DNA of 53,018 bases, taken from assembly GCA_902597725.1 (NCBI GenBank), contig CACJYQ010000006.1, positions 1-53,018 of the forward strand, read 5' to 3'. This document shows positions 17,207 to 26,414 of this stretch, in pieces. Position numbers and translations under genes: made by a program. Position 1 is the stretch's first letter; the number at the start of each line of letters is the position of its first letter. A model generated the notes under the pieces. The model worked only from the letters and a program-made list of their open reading frames with translations, ran no database searches and was not told the origin of the DNA. Source of the stretch: an uncultured Pelagibacteraceae bacterium (lineage in GTDB: Bacteria > Pseudomonadota > Alphaproteobacteria > Pelagibacterales > Pelagibacteraceae).

Positions 17207-17859
17207 TAAAGAGCTGTCTCTTTTTTTATATATTTAGAAATACATTTTGTTAATTCAGATTCGTTTTTTGAAAAAAAATGATTAGCGCCTGGGATAGTTT
17301 CAAATTCAACTTTAATACCTTTTTGTGCACTTAGTTTGTTATCTAAATCTTTGATAAATTCAAAAGGAACTAATTCATCCTTTTTTCCATGCACCATTAA
17401 ACCTGATGAAGGACATGGCGATAAAAAAGAAAAATCGTAAACATTTGGCTGAGGTGAAATTGCAATGAATCTATTTATCTCAGGTCTTCTCATTAATAAT
17501 TGCATTGCAATTAATGATCCAAAAGAGAAGCCCGATACCCAACATTGTGAGTTATCAAAATTTTCTCTTTCTAACCAATCTAGTGCAGCAGCTGCATCTG
17601 CCAATTCTCCTTGACCATTATCAAATTCTCCATCACTTTTACCAACACCTCTAAAATTTACTCGACATACGGAAAAATCATTTTCCATAAAAGTATGAAA
17701 AGTTTCTACAACAACTTTGTTGTTCATTGTTCCTCCATATTGCGGATGAGGTTGTAGTACTAAAGCAATTGGTGAAGTACTTTTTTTACTTTTAAAATAT
17801 TTTGCCTCGAGTCTTCCGGCAGGACCAGGTATGAATATTTCTAAAATTTTATTATCCAT
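17203..17859 (-). CDS. alpha/beta hydrolase
   Basis: This 218-residue protein has the alpha/beta-hydrolase fold. The nucleophile elbow is GFSFGS (Ser near residue 105). An oxyanion-type LQPHPQYGGTM lies in the N-terminal third, and a late histidine in GANHFF completes the likely Ser-Asp-His triad, with the Asp around VHGKKDELVP. The closest familiar group is the small cytosolic 'alpha/beta superfamily' hydrolases common in alphaproteobacteria, with the N-terminal pattern IFIPGPAGRLEA. The substrate is unknown. It is divergent from iscR; 135 bases separate them and contain the suf promoter. Confidence 0.8.
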   Translation of the reverse strand: MDNKILEIFIPGPAGRLEAKYFKSKKSTSPIALVLQPHPQYGGTMNNKVVVETFHTFMENDFSVCRVNFRGVGKSDGEFDNGQGELADAAAALDWLERENFDNSQCWVSGFSFGSLIAMQLLMRRPEINRFIAISPQPNVYDFSFLSPCPSSGLMVHGKKDELVPFEFIKDLDNKLSAQKGIKVEFETIPGANHFFSKNESELTKCISKYIKKETALY

Positions 17860-17941
17860 AATTGATATTGATAATTATTCTCAAAAAAAAATTACGTTTA
17901 ACACATGTACGTGACAAAATGTTAGTGTTTTTTTCTGTTAG

Positions 17942-17974
17942 ATACTTGACTATTTTAGTCGGGTTTATATATAC
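17942..17974 (+). promoter_or_regulatory. suf operon promoter with IscR-type palindrome
   Basis: ATACTTGACTATTTTAGTCG followed by GGTTTAT (17942-17968) has the layout of the E. coli type 1 IscR site, which reads roughly ATA-(C/T)-TTGACT-(A/T-rich)-AGTC-(A/G)-GGTAT. Within it TTGACT (17946-17951) is a good -35 hexamer, and TATATA (17968-17973) a -10 with 16 bases between. A bound Fe-S IscR would therefore cover the promoter, giving feedback repression of iscR-suf when clusters are plentiful. AAAGG (17986-17990) is the iscR ribosome-binding site. The element is read by eye; occupancy is inferred from the family. Confidence 0.75.
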
Positions 17975-17994
17975 CCCTGTAAAATAAAGGTTTT

Positions 17995-18420
17995 ATGAAA
18001 TTAACATCTAAAGGCAGATATGCGGTAATGGCTTTAGTGGATCTGGCAAGATTTAACAATATTAACCCAGTATCTCTAAGAGACATCTCGCTTAGACAAG
18101 GTATTTCGCTTGATTACTTAGAGCAAATTTTTTCTAAACTTAGAAAAAAAGAGATTGTTCAAAGTGTTAGAGGAAATCAAGGTGGCTATGTTTTAAATAA
18201 AAAAGCTAAAGAGATCAAACTTACAAATATTTTTGATGCTGTTGATGAAAAAATTAAAACTGTTCAATGTAAAAAAGAGTCAAAAAAAGGCTGTAACGGT
18301 AAATCTACAAAATGTTTAACTCATAACTTATGGGATGAACTTGAAAATCATATTAATGATTTTTTTGAAAAAAAGAGTCTAGAAGATCTTGTTCAAGATA
18401 ACACCGAGAGAAGAATTTAA
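17995..18420 (+). CDS. iscR: Rrf2-family Fe-S cluster regulator, IscR-like
   Basis: This 141-residue transcription factor has an N-terminal winged helix-turn-helix ([18 protein letters not shown], then [15 protein letters not shown]) and a cluster-binding loop. Cysteines are at 92, 100 and 107, and His110 follows in CLTHNLW. Spacing from the last Cys to His (three residues) equals E. coli IscR (C92, C98, C104, H107), so [2Fe-2S] binding is expected. It is the first gene of the suf operon, 2 bases ahead of sufB, and its own promoter carries an IscR-type palindrome, which indicates autoregulation. Confidence 0.92.
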   Translation: MKLTSKGRYAVMALVDLARFNNINPVSLRDISLRQGISLDYLEQIFSKLRKKEIVQSVRGNQGGYVLNKKAKEIKLTNIFDAVDEKIKTVQCKKESKKGCNGKSTKCLTHNLWDELENHINDFFEKKSLEDLVQDNTERRI

Positions 18421-18422
18421 AA

Positions 18423-19865
18423 ATGGATACTAGAGAAAAAGATATAGAAAAATTAAAAGATTATAAATACGGTTTTACTACTGATATTGAAAATATTAAA
18501 GCCCCAAAAGGATTAAATGAGGATGTAATCAAGTTTATTTCTAATATTAAAAAAGAACCAAATTGGATGTTAGAATTTAGATTAAAGGCTTATGAACGAT
18601 TAAAACTTTTAAAAGAGCCTAACTGGCAAAAACCAAAATATCCAAAAATTGATTATCAAGATTTATATTATTATTCAGCACCAAAAAGCATGAAGGATAA
18701 GCCAAAAAGTTTAGATGAACTTGATCCTAAACTCTTGGAGACATATAAAAAACTCGGAATTCCATTACAAGAGCAAGCAAGATTAAATGGAATTGCTGTA
18801 GATGCCGTATTCGACTCTGTTTCAGTTGCCACTACTTTTAAAGGTGAACTGACTAAACATGGAATAATTTTTTGTTCAATGTCAGAGGCAATTCAAAAAC
18901 ACCCTGATCTTGTAAAAAAATATTTAGGTACAGTTATACCAGTAACTGATCATTTCTTTGCAACACTAAACTCTGCTGTTTTTACAGATGGATCATTTGT
19001 CTATATTCCCGAGGGTGTTAAGTGTCCTATGGAATTATCAACTTATTTCAGAATAAATGCATCAGAGACAGGGCAGTTTGAAAGAACATTAATTATTGCT
19101 GATAAAGGAAGCTACGTGAGTTATCTTGAGGGATGCACTGCTCCCATGAGAGATGAAAATCAATTACACGCAGCAAATGTCGAATTGATTGCTTTAGACG
19201 ATGCCGAAATAAAATATTCAACAGTGCAAAATTGGTATCCTGGTGATGAAAATGGCAAAGGAGGAATTTATAACTTTGTAACTAAAAGAGGATTGTGCAA
19301 AGGGAATAATTCTAAGATTTCTTGGACTCAAGTTGAAACAGGTTCAGCTATAACTTGGAAATACCCAAGCTGTATTTTAAAAGGCGATAATTCAATTGGT
19401 GAGTTTTATTCTATAGCAATTACCAACAATCATCAAAAAGCAGACACTGGAACAAAGATGATTCATTTAGGAAAAAATACTAAAAGTAAAATTATTTCAA
19501 AAGGAATAAGTGCTGGATTCTCTGATATGACTTACAGAGGTTTAGTAGATATTAATTCAAAAGCTAAAAACTCTAGTAACTATACACAATGTGACTCTTT
19601 ATTAATGGGAAATAAATGTGGTGCACATACAGTTCCATATATCAAAAATAAAAATTTTGACTCCAATATTGCTCATGAAGCTACGACATCAAAAATAAGT
19701 GAGGCACAATTACATTATTGCCAACAAAGGGGACTTAACCCTGAGGAGGCTGTGGGATTAATTGTTAATGGTTTTTGTAAGGAAGTATTACAACAATTAC
19801 CAATGGAGTTTGCAGTTGAGGCTCAGAAACTTGTAGGTATTAGCTTAGAGGGGAGTGTTGGTTAA
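18423..19865 (+). CDS. sufB: Fe-S cluster scaffold subunit SufB
   Basis: The 480-residue protein is the main scaffold of the SufBC2D complex on which Fe-S clusters are built. The N-terminal half begins with a helical region and [15 protein letters not shown]. The C-terminal beta-helix core has [20 protein letters not shown], quoted as [12 protein letters not shown], plus [13 protein letters not shown] and [19 protein letters not shown], all hallmarks of SufB rather than SufD. Length is normal. Its last base coincides with the first base of sufC. It is the second gene of an iscR-sufBCDSU-sufT-sufA operon. Confidence 0.97.
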   Translation: MDTREKDIEKLKDYKYGFTTDIENIKAPKGLNEDVIKFISNIKKEPNWMLEFRLKAYERLKLLKEPNWQKPKYPKIDYQDLYYYSAPKSMKDKPKSLDELDPKLLETYKKLGIPLQEQARLNGIAVDAVFDSVSVATTFKGELTKHGIIFCSMSEAIQKHPDLVKKYLGTVIPVTDHFFATLNSAVFTDGSFVYIPEGVKCPMELSTYFRINASETGQFERTLIIADKGSYVSYLEGCTAPMRDENQLHAANVELIALDDAEIKYSTVQNWYPGDENGKGGIYNFVTKRGLCKGNNSKISWTQVETGSAITWKYPSCILKGDNSIGEFYSIAITNNHQKADTGTKMIHLGKNTKSKIISKGISAGFSDMTYRGLVDINSKAKNSSNYTQCDSLLMGNKCGAHTVPYIKNKNFDSNIAHEATTSKISEAQLHYCQQRGLNPEEAVGLIVNGFCKEVLQQLPMEFAVEAQKLVGISLEGSVG

Positions 19866-20599
19866 TGCTTAAAATAAGTAATTTAAACGCAAATGTTGAA
19901 AATAAATCAATTTTAAAGGGTTTTTCATTAAATATAAATCCTGGCGAAGTTCATGCAATTATGGGTCCAAACGGATCAGGAAAAAGCACATTATCTAACA
20001 TTCTGTCAGGAAAAAAAGGATACCAGGTATCAGGCAAAATCCTTTTTGAAAATAAAAATTTATTTGATCTTGAAACCGAAGAAAGAGCGCACAAAGGAAT
20101 ATTTTTGGCTTTCCAATACCCATTAGAAATTCCAGGCGTTAATACAAATATTTTTTTAAAAACATCTTTAAATGCAATTAGAAAAGCAAGAGGCGAAAAA
20201 GAATTAGATGCAATTGAATTTCTAAAACTTGTTAAAGAGAAAGCTAAAGAATTAAAATTTGACGAAGAAAAACTAAATAGACAATTAAATGTTGGATTTT
20301 CAGGTGGAGAAAAAAAGAAAAATGAAATTCTGCAAATGTCTATGTTAGCCCCAAAATTATCCATTTTAGATGAGACAGACTCAGGCCTAGACATAGATGC
20401 GCTTAAAACAGTAGCAGATGGAGTTAATACTTTAAGAAATAAGGATAATTCTTTTTTAATAATAACTCATTATCAAAGATTATTAGATTACATTAAACCT
20501 GATTTTGTTCACGTTTTAATGAATGGAAAGATAATAAGATCTGGTGGCCCAGAATTAGCAATCGAATTAGAAAAAAAAGGATACGAAAGTTTTAATTAA
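19865..20599 (+). CDS. sufC: SUF ATPase SufC
   Basis: This 244-residue ABC-type ATPase drives conformational change of SufB-SufD. It has Walker A GPNGSGKSTLS near residue 36, a Q-loop in LAFQYP, the signature FSGGEKKKNEIL, and Walker B LSILDETDSGLDID, the SufC-typical variant with D-E-T-D. The ending has the H-loop ITHYQRLLDYI. No membrane-spanning partner is present, as expected for a cytosolic SUF machine. It overlaps sufB by one base and directly abuts sufD. Confidence 0.97.
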   Translation: MLKISNLNANVENKSILKGFSLNINPGEVHAIMGPNGSGKSTLSNILSGKKGYQVSGKILFENKNLFDLETEERAHKGIFLAFQYPLEIPGVNTNIFLKTSLNAIRKARGEKELDAIEFLKLVKEKAKELKFDEEKLNRQLNVGFSGGEKKKNEILQMSMLAPKLSILDETDSGLDIDALKTVADGVNTLRNKDNSFLIITHYQRLLDYIKPDFVHVLMNGKIIRSGGPELAIELEKKGYESFN

Positions 20600-21847
20600 A
20601 TGAGCGAGCAATTACAGTCAGACTTTGATAAATTAGTAAAAACTTCAAAATTTTCTAATGAAGAAATCCAGTTTAAAAAAAATTTTTTAAATAATTTCAT
20701 AAAAAAGGGTTTTCCAAATAGAAAGCAAGAAGATTGGAAATTTTTAGATATTAGCCAGATCATTAAAAAGAATATTAGCAATTTAAGTTATTTCAATGAT
20801 TATTCACAATCTAATAAAATTGATCCATCAATTTTTGTTGATGGTTTGGAGCATAATAAAATTATTTTTATAAATGGAAGGATCGAAAAGATTGATTTTA
20901 ACTTTGAAGACCAAAATAAAATTGAAATAATTGATGAAACTAAAAAAGATATATCATTTGATTATGAAAATTCATTAATTGATTTGAATAGTGCATTTAC
21001 TGATAAAGTTTTTAAAATTTTAATTAAAAAAAATTATTCTCTAAAAAAACCTTTGATAGTTTATCATTCAATAAATGATGAAATAAAGTCAACTAATATC
21101 AATTTGAGATTAGATTTCGAATTAGGTGAAAATAGTTGTTTAAAGCTTATTGATTATTTTTCTAATAACACAGCAAAAAACTTTATTAATATTTTTTACA
21201 ACTTCAATTTAGAAAAAAACTCAATACTTAAAAACTATAAAATTGATAAATTTATTAATAATAATTTAAAATACTCTCTTAACAATATTGAACAGGACAA
21301 TAACAGTGTTTCAGAAACATTTATATTATCTGCTGGTTCAGATTATTTTAAAAATGAGATTAATTGTAATTTGAATGGTGAGTATTCATCAGCATTTATT
21401 AATGGTATTTTTTCCTTAAAGGAAAATCAACAACACGAAATTAGAACTACAATAAATCATTTAGTGGAAAACACAAAAAGTTATCAGCTTGTTAAAAGTG
21501 TTCTTGGAAAAAATACAAAATCTGCATATCAAGGAAGAATATTTGTAAACTCAAAAGCTCAAAAAACTGATGGATATCAATTGAGTAAAGCAATACTGCT
21601 TGATGAGACATCAGAGTTTAATGCAAAACCAGAATTAGAAATTTATGCTGATGATGTAAAATGTTCTCACGGATCAGCATCTGGCAGCTTAGATGAAAAT
21701 TCAATTTTTTACTTAATGTCTCGTGGTTTGAATTATCAACAGTCAAAAGAACTTCTGATAAATGGGTTTTTAATGGATGTTGTTGAAAAGATTACAGACG
21801 TAGAAATAAAAAACTTAATTACAAATATTATTGGATTAAAACAATGA
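20600..21847 (+). CDS. sufD: SUF complex subunit SufD
   Basis: A 415-residue paralogue of SufB that completes the SufBC2D scaffold and is linked to iron acquisition. The N-terminal half is poorly conserved, lysine- and asparagine-rich, with GFPNRKQEDWKFLD, a SufD-type motif. The C-terminal half has SAYQGRIFVNSKAQKTDGYQ, DDVKCSHGSASGSLDENSIFYL, quoted as DDVKCSHGSASGSLDE, and SRGLNYQQSKELLINGF, all characteristic of SufD. It starts immediately after the sufC stop, and its stop overlaps the sufS start by four bases. Confidence 0.95.
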   Translation: MSEQLQSDFDKLVKTSKFSNEEIQFKKNFLNNFIKKGFPNRKQEDWKFLDISQIIKKNISNLSYFNDYSQSNKIDPSIFVDGLEHNKIIFINGRIEKIDFNFEDQNKIEIIDETKKDISFDYENSLIDLNSAFTDKVFKILIKKNYSLKKPLIVYHSINDEIKSTNINLRLDFELGENSCLKLIDYFSNNTAKNFINIFYNFNLEKNSILKNYKIDKFINNNLKYSLNNIEQDNNSVSETFILSAGSDYFKNEINCNLNGEYSSAFINGIFSLKENQQHEIRTTINHLVENTKSYQLVKSVLGKNTKSAYQGRIFVNSKAQKTDGYQLSKAILLDETSEFNAKPELEIYADDVKCSHGSASGSLDENSIFYLMSRGLNYQQSKELLINGFLMDVVEKITDVEIKNLITNIIGLKQ

Positions 21848-23064
21848 ACATAAATAACATTAGAAAAGAGTTTCCGATTTTTGATGAAAAAATTCAGAAC
21901 AACGATTTAGTTTACCTAGATAGCGCTAATTCATCTCAAAAACCTAAGGTAGTTTTAGATAGAATAAATGATTTTTACTCTAAACAGTTTTCAAATGTAG
22001 GCAGAAGCATACATTATTTAGCTGTTGCAGCTACTAATTTATATGAAAATACAAGAACTTCTGTTCAAAAATATATAAATGCGAAAGATAAAAATGAAAT
22101 TGTATTTACTAAAGGTGCTACAGAGGCTTTAAATTTGGTCGCTAACACTTTAGGTCAAGCGATCTTGGAGCCAAATGACGAAATTTTAATCACAGAGCTA
22201 GAACATCACTCAAATTATGTTCCATGGCATTTTTTGAGAAAATCCAAAAATATAAAAATAAAGTTTGCAGAGATAAATGAAGATGGAGATATTCCAATCG
22301 AAAATATAGAAAAAGAAATTACAGATAAAACTAAAGTAATTGCAATAACTCATTTATCCAATGTCACTGGTGCAGTTTTACCAATCAAAGAGATAACCCA
22401 ATTAGCACATTCGAAGGGCATAGTTGTTGTAGTAGATGGATGTCAGGGAGGACCACATTTAAAATTAGATATGCAAGACCTGGATTGTGATTTTTATGCA
22501 ATATCATGTCACAAAATGTATGGCCCGACAGGACTTGGAGTTTTGTATGGAAAAAAGAAATGGTTAGAGCAACTTCCACCGTACCAAGGAGGTGGAGGAA
22601 TGATAAATGAAGTTAAAAAAGATAGAATTTCTTATGGTGAACTTCCAAATAAGTATGAAGCTGGAACAATGGCTACAGCTCAAGTCATCGCGTTTGATCA
22701 ATCAATAAAATTTTTAGAAAGTATTGGAATTGATAATATTATTAAATATGAAAAAGAATTAATAGAATATGGTCAAGAAATTTTAAAAAAGAATAATTCT
22801 GTGAAACTAATTGGAAATCCAAAAGAGCGAGGTGGAGTTCTATCTTTTACTGTAGAAGGAGTTCATCCACATGACATTGCAACTATTCTGGATGAAACTG
22901 GAGTTGCTATAAGAGCGGGTCATCATTGTTGTCAAATACTTCATGACAAATTAGGTATACCCGCAAGTGCGCGAGCATCATTAGGAGTTTATAACACTAA
23001 AGATGATTTAGATAAATTAAACGAAGGTATTAATAATTGTAAAAAAATTTTTGATTTAAAATGA
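21844..23064 (+). CDS. sufS: cysteine desulfurase SufS
   Basis: This 406-residue PLP enzyme removes sulfur from cysteine, leaving a persulfide for Fe-S assembly. The PLP lysine is Lys224 in SCHKMYGPTG, and the catalytic cysteine is Cys362 in RAGHHCCQ, the type II (SufS) active-site loop. Substrate and cofactor contacts ELEHHSNYVPW and VDGCQGGPH are present. It overlaps sufD upstream and sufU downstream, each by four bases. Because SufU follows directly, sulfur is probably handed to SufU rather than to a SufE; no SufE gene is seen in the window. Confidence 0.97.
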   Translation: MNINNIRKEFPIFDEKIQNNDLVYLDSANSSQKPKVVLDRINDFYSKQFSNVGRSIHYLAVAATNLYENTRTSVQKYINAKDKNEIVFTKGATEALNLVANTLGQAILEPNDEILITELEHHSNYVPWHFLRKSKNIKIKFAEINEDGDIPIENIEKEITDKTKVIAITHLSNVTGAVLPIKEITQLAHSKGIVVVVDGCQGGPHLKLDMQDLDCDFYAISCHKMYGPTGLGVLYGKKKWLEQLPPYQGGGGMINEVKKDRISYGELPNKYEAGTMATAQVIAFDQSIKFLESIGIDNIIKYEKELIEYGQEILKKNNSVKLIGNPKERGGVLSFTVEGVHPHDIATILDETGVAIRAGHHCCQILHDKLGIPASARASLGVYNTKDDLDKLNEGINNCKKIFDLK

Positions 23065-23525
23065 ACTTAAAAGAATTATATCAAGAAATAATTTTAGAGC
23101 ATGGAAAGAACCCTAGAAATTTAGGAAAAACAGAAAATTTTAATAAGGATGCAAAAGGCAATAATCCATTATGCGGAGATAACGTACATGTATATCTTAA
23201 ATTAAATGACCAAAGAAAAGTAGAAGATATTTCTTTCGAAGGAAGTGGATGTGCAATATCAATGGCATCAGCTTCAATAATGACTGATTTGATTAAAGGC
23301 AAAAGTGATAATGAAGCTAAAGAAATAATTGAGGATTTTTTAGGAATGATTAAAGAAAATCCTGAACTTAAAAATAATATTTTAAAAGAGGACGATAAAA
23401 CGAAATTGATGTGTTTATCAGGTGTTAAACAATATCCAATGAGAGTTAAATGTGCTACCTTATCATGGCACACTTTGGTTTCTGCAATGGAAAATGATGG
23501 GAAAGAAATAACCACAGAAAATTAA
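23061..23525 (+). CDS. sufU: SufU/IscU-type Fe-S assembly protein
   Basis: The 154-residue protein is of the SufU branch of the IscU fold. Three zinc/cluster-ligand cysteines are seen: Cys38 (PLCGDNV), Cys64 (GSGCAIS) and Cys131 (VKCATLSWH). The insertion between the second and third cysteine, relative to IscU, and the absence of the LPPVK chaperone motif mark it as SufU. In firmicutes SufU is a zinc-dependent sulfurtransferase partner of SufS; the same role is inferred here from its position directly after sufS. Confidence 0.92.
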   Translation: MNLKELYQEIILEHGKNPRNLGKTENFNKDAKGNNPLCGDNVHVYLKLNDQRKVEDISFEGSGCAISMASASIMTDLIKGKSDNEAKEIIEDFLGMIKENPELKNNILKEDDKTKLMCLSGVKQYPMRVKCATLSWHTLVSAMENDGKEITTEN

Positions 23526-23527
23526 TT

Positions 23528-23824
23528 ATGGATGTAAAAAACAAAATAATTGAAGAAATAAGAAAAATTTATGATCCTGAATTACCGGTTAACATATATG
23601 AACTTGGTTTAATTTATGATATACAGGTTGATGGTCGCAAGGCTGAAATTAAGATGACATTAACTACACCGAATTGTCCCGTTGCAGAAAGTTTACCAAA
23701 AGAGGTAAAAGAGGGTGCAATGCAAGTAGAGGGAATAGATGATGTAAATCTTGAATTGGTTTGGGACCCTCCTTGGAATAAAGATATGATGTCAGATGCA
23801 GCTAAATTGGAGTTAAATTTATAA
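23528..23824 (+). CDS. sufT: SufT-type Fe-S maturation factor (DUF59/MIP18)
   Basis: This 98-residue protein of the MIP18/DUF59 family carries YDPELPVNIYELGLIYDI, a family hallmark, and the conserved Cys50 in TTPNCPVAE, ending near VWDPPWNKDMMS. Such proteins help mature Fe-S proteins; the bacterial SufT is an auxiliary factor usually encoded in suf operons, as here between sufU and sufA. It lacks the longer N-terminal domain of some SufT proteins. Spacing is 2 bases after sufU, and the stop overlaps the ATG of the next gene by one base. Confidence 0.9.
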   Translation: MDVKNKIIEEIRKIYDPELPVNIYELGLIYDIQVDGRKAEIKMTLTTPNCPVAESLPKEVKEGAMQVEGIDDVNLELVWDPPWNKDMMSDAAKLELNL

Positions 23825-24156
23825 TGAACCCTATTATTAAATTAAGTGATAATGCAGCTTTAAGAATTAAAGAAATAATGTCTAACGCTGAAAAAAATGC
23901 GATAGGTGTGAGAGTTTCTGTAAAATCAGGTGGTTGTGCAGGCATGTCATACGTAATGGAATATTCAAAAGAGATAAATCCTAATGATGAGTTGATCGAA
24001 GATAAAGGAGTAAAAGTTTATATTGATTCGGCGGCAGTTATGTATCTTTTAGGCACTGAAATGGATTATAAAAAAGAGGATTTTTCATCGTCATTTGTCT
24101 TCAATAATCCTAATGAAACTGAGCGTTGTGGTTGCGGAGAGTCTTTTAAAGTATAA
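23824..24156 (+). CDS. sufA: A-type Fe-S carrier protein (SufA/IscA/ErpA-like)
   Basis: The 110-residue HesB/IscA-fold protein has the three invariant cysteines: Cys38 in SGGCAGMSY, and Cys102 and Cys104 in the C-terminal CGCGESF. It would carry clusters from SufBCD to target proteins. Family members are hard to tell apart by sequence, so the SufA name rests on the operon context: it is the last gene of iscR-sufBCDSU-sufT. A small uncharacterised gene follows after 56 bases. Confidence 0.9.
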   Translation: MNPIIKLSDNAALRIKEIMSNAEKNAIGVRVSVKSGGCAGMSYVMEYSKEINPNDELIEDKGVKVYIDSAAVMYLLGTEMDYKKEDFSSSFVFNNPNETERCGCGESFKV

Positions 24157-24212
24157 TCCCATTTTGAACATACCAGGGTTGCAATAAACGCATAGATTGA
24201 TAGTATCTACCT

Positions 24213-24383
24213 ATGAATGTCTTTGAAATCAGAAATTTGCAAAACAGCGAAGACAGAAAAGAGAAAAGAAAAACTTTTTTAAGATCTCTTATAAAGTCTG
24301 TTGATACTGGAGCAAATGGAACACTTGATTACATTGTTAAAAAAGGTTCTGGCAAAAACAAAATTGCTAAAACCCGACAATAA
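24213..24383 (+). CDS. small uncharacterised basic protein (56 aa)
   Basis: An open frame from ATG at 24213 to TAA at 24381 fills the gap between sufA and the convergent glnA. The product starts MNVFEIRNLQNSEDRKEKRK, then a short amphipathic stretch (TFLRSLIKSVD), a glycine-containing turn (TGANGTLDYIVKKG) and a basic tail. Composition is balanced and codon use resembles the neighbours, unlike random AT-rich sequence. There is no clear Shine-Dalgarno, and I recognise no family. It may be a genuine small protein, perhaps co-transcribed with suf. Confidence 0.5.
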   Translation: MNVFEIRNLQNSEDRKEKRKTFLRSLIKSVDTGANGTLDYIVKKGSGKNKIAKTRQ

Positions 24384-24386
24384 AAA

Positions 24387-25793
24387 TTAACAACTGTAAT
24401 ACATCTCAAACTCTATCGGATGAGGTGTGTGTTCAAAATTGTGTATTTCTTCAAACTTCAATGCAATATAAGCATCTATTTGATCATCAGTAAATACATT
24501 ACCTTGTTTTAAGAAATCTCTGTCTTTATCAAGACTTTCCATTGCTTCTCTTAAAGATCCACAAACAGTTGGAATTTTCTTAACTTCATCTTCTGATAAA
24601 GCATAAAGATCTTTATCAAATGATTTACCTGGATCAATTTTATTCTTAATTCCATCTAAACCAGCCATTAACATTGCAGAGAAAGTTAAATATGGATTAC
24701 CAGCAGCATCACCAAATCTAATTTCACATCTAGCTGCTTTTTTACTTAAAGTTATTGGAATTCTGCAAGATGCTGATCTGTTTCTAGCTGAATAAGCTAA
24801 TAAAACTGGAGCTTCAAATCCTGGAATTAGTCTTTTGTAACTATTCGTCGTAGCATTAGAAAAAGCATTTATTGCTTTTGCATGTTTTAAAATTCCACCT
24901 ATATAGTGTAATGCTGTATCAGATAAGCCCGCATATTTATCACCAGAAAATAATGCAGTATCACCTTTCCAAATCGATTGGTGAACGTGCATACCTGAAC
25001 CATTGTCACCTTTAACTGGTTTGGGCATAAAAGTAGCAGTCTTACCAAATGAGTTAGAAACCATGTGAACAGCGTATTTATATAGCTGTAAGTTATCCGC
25101 TTGATCTACAAGAGTTCCAAAATACATTCCAAGTTCGTGTTGACTAGGTGCAACTTCATGGTGATGTTTTTCAACTTTAATTCCCATTTCCTTCATAGCT
25201 TTTAGATATTCACTCCTCATATCTTGTTCACTATCAACAGGCGGAACAGGGAAATAACCACCTTTAATTCCTGGTCTGTGACCCATGTTACCGTTTTCGT
25301 ATTCTCTTCCTGAATTGTAAGGACCTTCCTTACTATCTATTTTAAATCCGGTTTCATTCATGTCATTTTTGAATCTTACGTCATCAAAAACAAAAAATTC
25401 AGCTTCTGGACCAAAAAATGCTTTATCTCCAATTCCTGAACTTTTTAAGTAAGCCTCAGCTTTTTTAGCTGTTCCTCTAGGATCTCTTTCATAAGGATCC
25501 TTTTTAATTGCATCTAAAACATCGCAAAAAAGATTTAATGTATTATGAGATGTGAATGGATCTACTATCGCTCTAGAATTATCTGGCTTAAGGATCATGT
25601 CAGATTCATTAATAGCTTTCCAGCCAGCTATAGAAGAACCGTCAAAAAAAATTCCTTCATTCAACATATCTTCATCCACCATTTTGGCATCCATCGTTAC
25701 ATGTTGAAGTTTACCTCTAGGATCGGTAAATCTTAGATCTACGTATTCAATATCTTTATCTTTAATAGTCTTTAATACATTACTTGAACTCAT
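24387..25793 (-). CDS. glnA: type I glutamine synthetase
   Basis: This 468-residue enzyme makes glutamine from glutamate, ammonia and ATP, the main ammonium-assimilation step. It shows the N-terminal [13 protein letters not shown], the metal-binding [24 protein letters not shown], and NRSASCRIP with active-site arginines. Tyr397 in KDLYALSED occupies the position adenylylated in type I-beta enzymes, so covalent control is possible if an adenylyltransferase exists. A ribosome-binding site AAAGGAGAG precedes the ATG. The upstream 141 bases are shared with the divergent ybaK-like gene and contain an inverted repeat. Confidence 0.98.
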   Translation of the reverse strand: MSSSNVLKTIKDKDIEYVDLRFTDPRGKLQHVTMDAKMVDEDMLNEGIFFDGSSIAGWKAINESDMILKPDNSRAIVDPFTSHNTLNLFCDVLDAIKKDPYERDPRGTAKKAEAYLKSSGIGDKAFFGPEAEFFVFDDVRFKNDMNETGFKIDSKEGPYNSGREYENGNMGHRPGIKGGYFPVPPVDSEQDMRSEYLKAMKEMGIKVEKHHHEVAPSQHELGMYFGTLVDQADNLQLYKYAVHMVSNSFGKTATFMPKPVKGDNGSGMHVHQSIWKGDTALFSGDKYAGLSDTALHYIGGILKHAKAINAFSNATTNSYKRLIPGFEAPVLLAYSARNRSASCRIPITLSKKAARCEIRFGDAAGNPYLTFSAMLMAGLDGIKNKIDPGKSFDKDLYALSEDEVKKIPTVCGSLREAMESLDKDRDFLKQGNVFTDDQIDAYIALKFEEIHNFEHTPHPIEFEMYYSC

Positions 25794-25867
25794 AATCTCT
25801 CCTTTATAATTCTGGACGTTGTAATAACAAAAAAAGACTGATAGATAATGCTCTTTTAATTGATATC

Positions 25868-25899
25868 ACCTATGCATTTTTTACATAAGTTTAATAGGT
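25868..25899. promoter_or_regulatory. inverted repeat in the glnA / ybaK-like intergenic region
   Basis: ACCTAT (25868-25873) and ATAGGT (25894-25899) form a six-base inverted repeat with 20 bases between, lying about 75-106 bases upstream of the glnA start. It could be an operator for nitrogen control of glnA or belong to the divergent promoter. I do not see a convincing sigma-54 GG-N10-GC element. AT-rich sequence makes such repeats fairly likely by chance. Confidence 0.25.
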
Positions 25900-25934
25900 A
25901 ATGTGCAAATTGACTAACAATTAAAAGTTGAATA

Positions 25935-26414
25935 ATGAGTTTATTAGACAAAGAGCCAGTTCAAAGAGTTGAAAAAATCCTCAAAGATTTTGATGAATCT
26001 CAAAATATAATTGTTTTAGAAACCTCTGCCAGGACTGCCCTTGAGGCAGCTTCATCTTTAGGTTGTGAGGTAGGAGCAATTGTAAAAAGTTTACTCTTTA
26101 AAACTGAGAATAGTTATACCTTATGCTTGGTTGCAGGTGATAAAAGGGCGTCATTAAACAGGATTAAGAAGGCACTTAAAATAAAGGATGCATCTATGGC
26201 TTCAGCTGAAGATGTAAAAAATATTACAGGTTATACAATTGGAGGAGTTTCACCCATTGGTCATTTAAAAAAAATTGAAATTTTAATAGATAAATCTTTA
26301 AGTAGATTTAATTTGTTGTTTGCTGCTGCTGGTCATCCAAACTGTGTATTTAAAATAGATTTTACAAATTTAAAAAAAATTACAAATGGAATTACTGAAG
26401 AGATTACCGAATGA
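25935..26414 (+). CDS. YbaK/ProX-type aminoacyl-tRNA deacylase
   Basis: A 159-residue single-domain protein of the YbaK/prolyl-tRNA-editing family, which hydrolyses mischarged aminoacyl-tRNAs such as Cys- or Ala-tRNA-Pro. Seen are GCEVGAIVKSLLFK, with the conserved catalytic-type lysine, LVAGDKRASLNR, TGYTIGGVSPIGH and the C-terminal FAAAGHPNCVFK. The specific substrate cannot be read from sequence. Its stop overlaps the ATG of the downstream EamA transporter by four bases, so the two are coupled. It is divergent from glnA. Confidence 0.85.
   Translation: MSLLDKEPVQRVEKILKDFDESQNIIVLETSARTALEAASSLGCEVGAIVKSLLFKTENSYTLCLVAGDKRASLNRIKKALKIKDASMASAEDVKNITGYTIGGVSPIGHLKKIEILIDKSLSRFNLLFAAAGHPNCVFKIDFTNLKKITNGITEEITE

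Noticed and set aside
19951..20394. 147-codon open frame antisense to sufC
   Set aside because: It mirrors the ABC ATPase coding sequence and has no family signature or ribosome-binding site.
23081..23515. 144-codon open frame antisense to sufU
   Set aside because: It lies wholly opposite a gene with intact family motifs, and its translation has no recognisable domain.
25794..25934. Sigma-54 promoter upstream of glnA
   Set aside because: No GG-N10-GC pair with suitable spacing could be found; only a weak inverted repeat is present.
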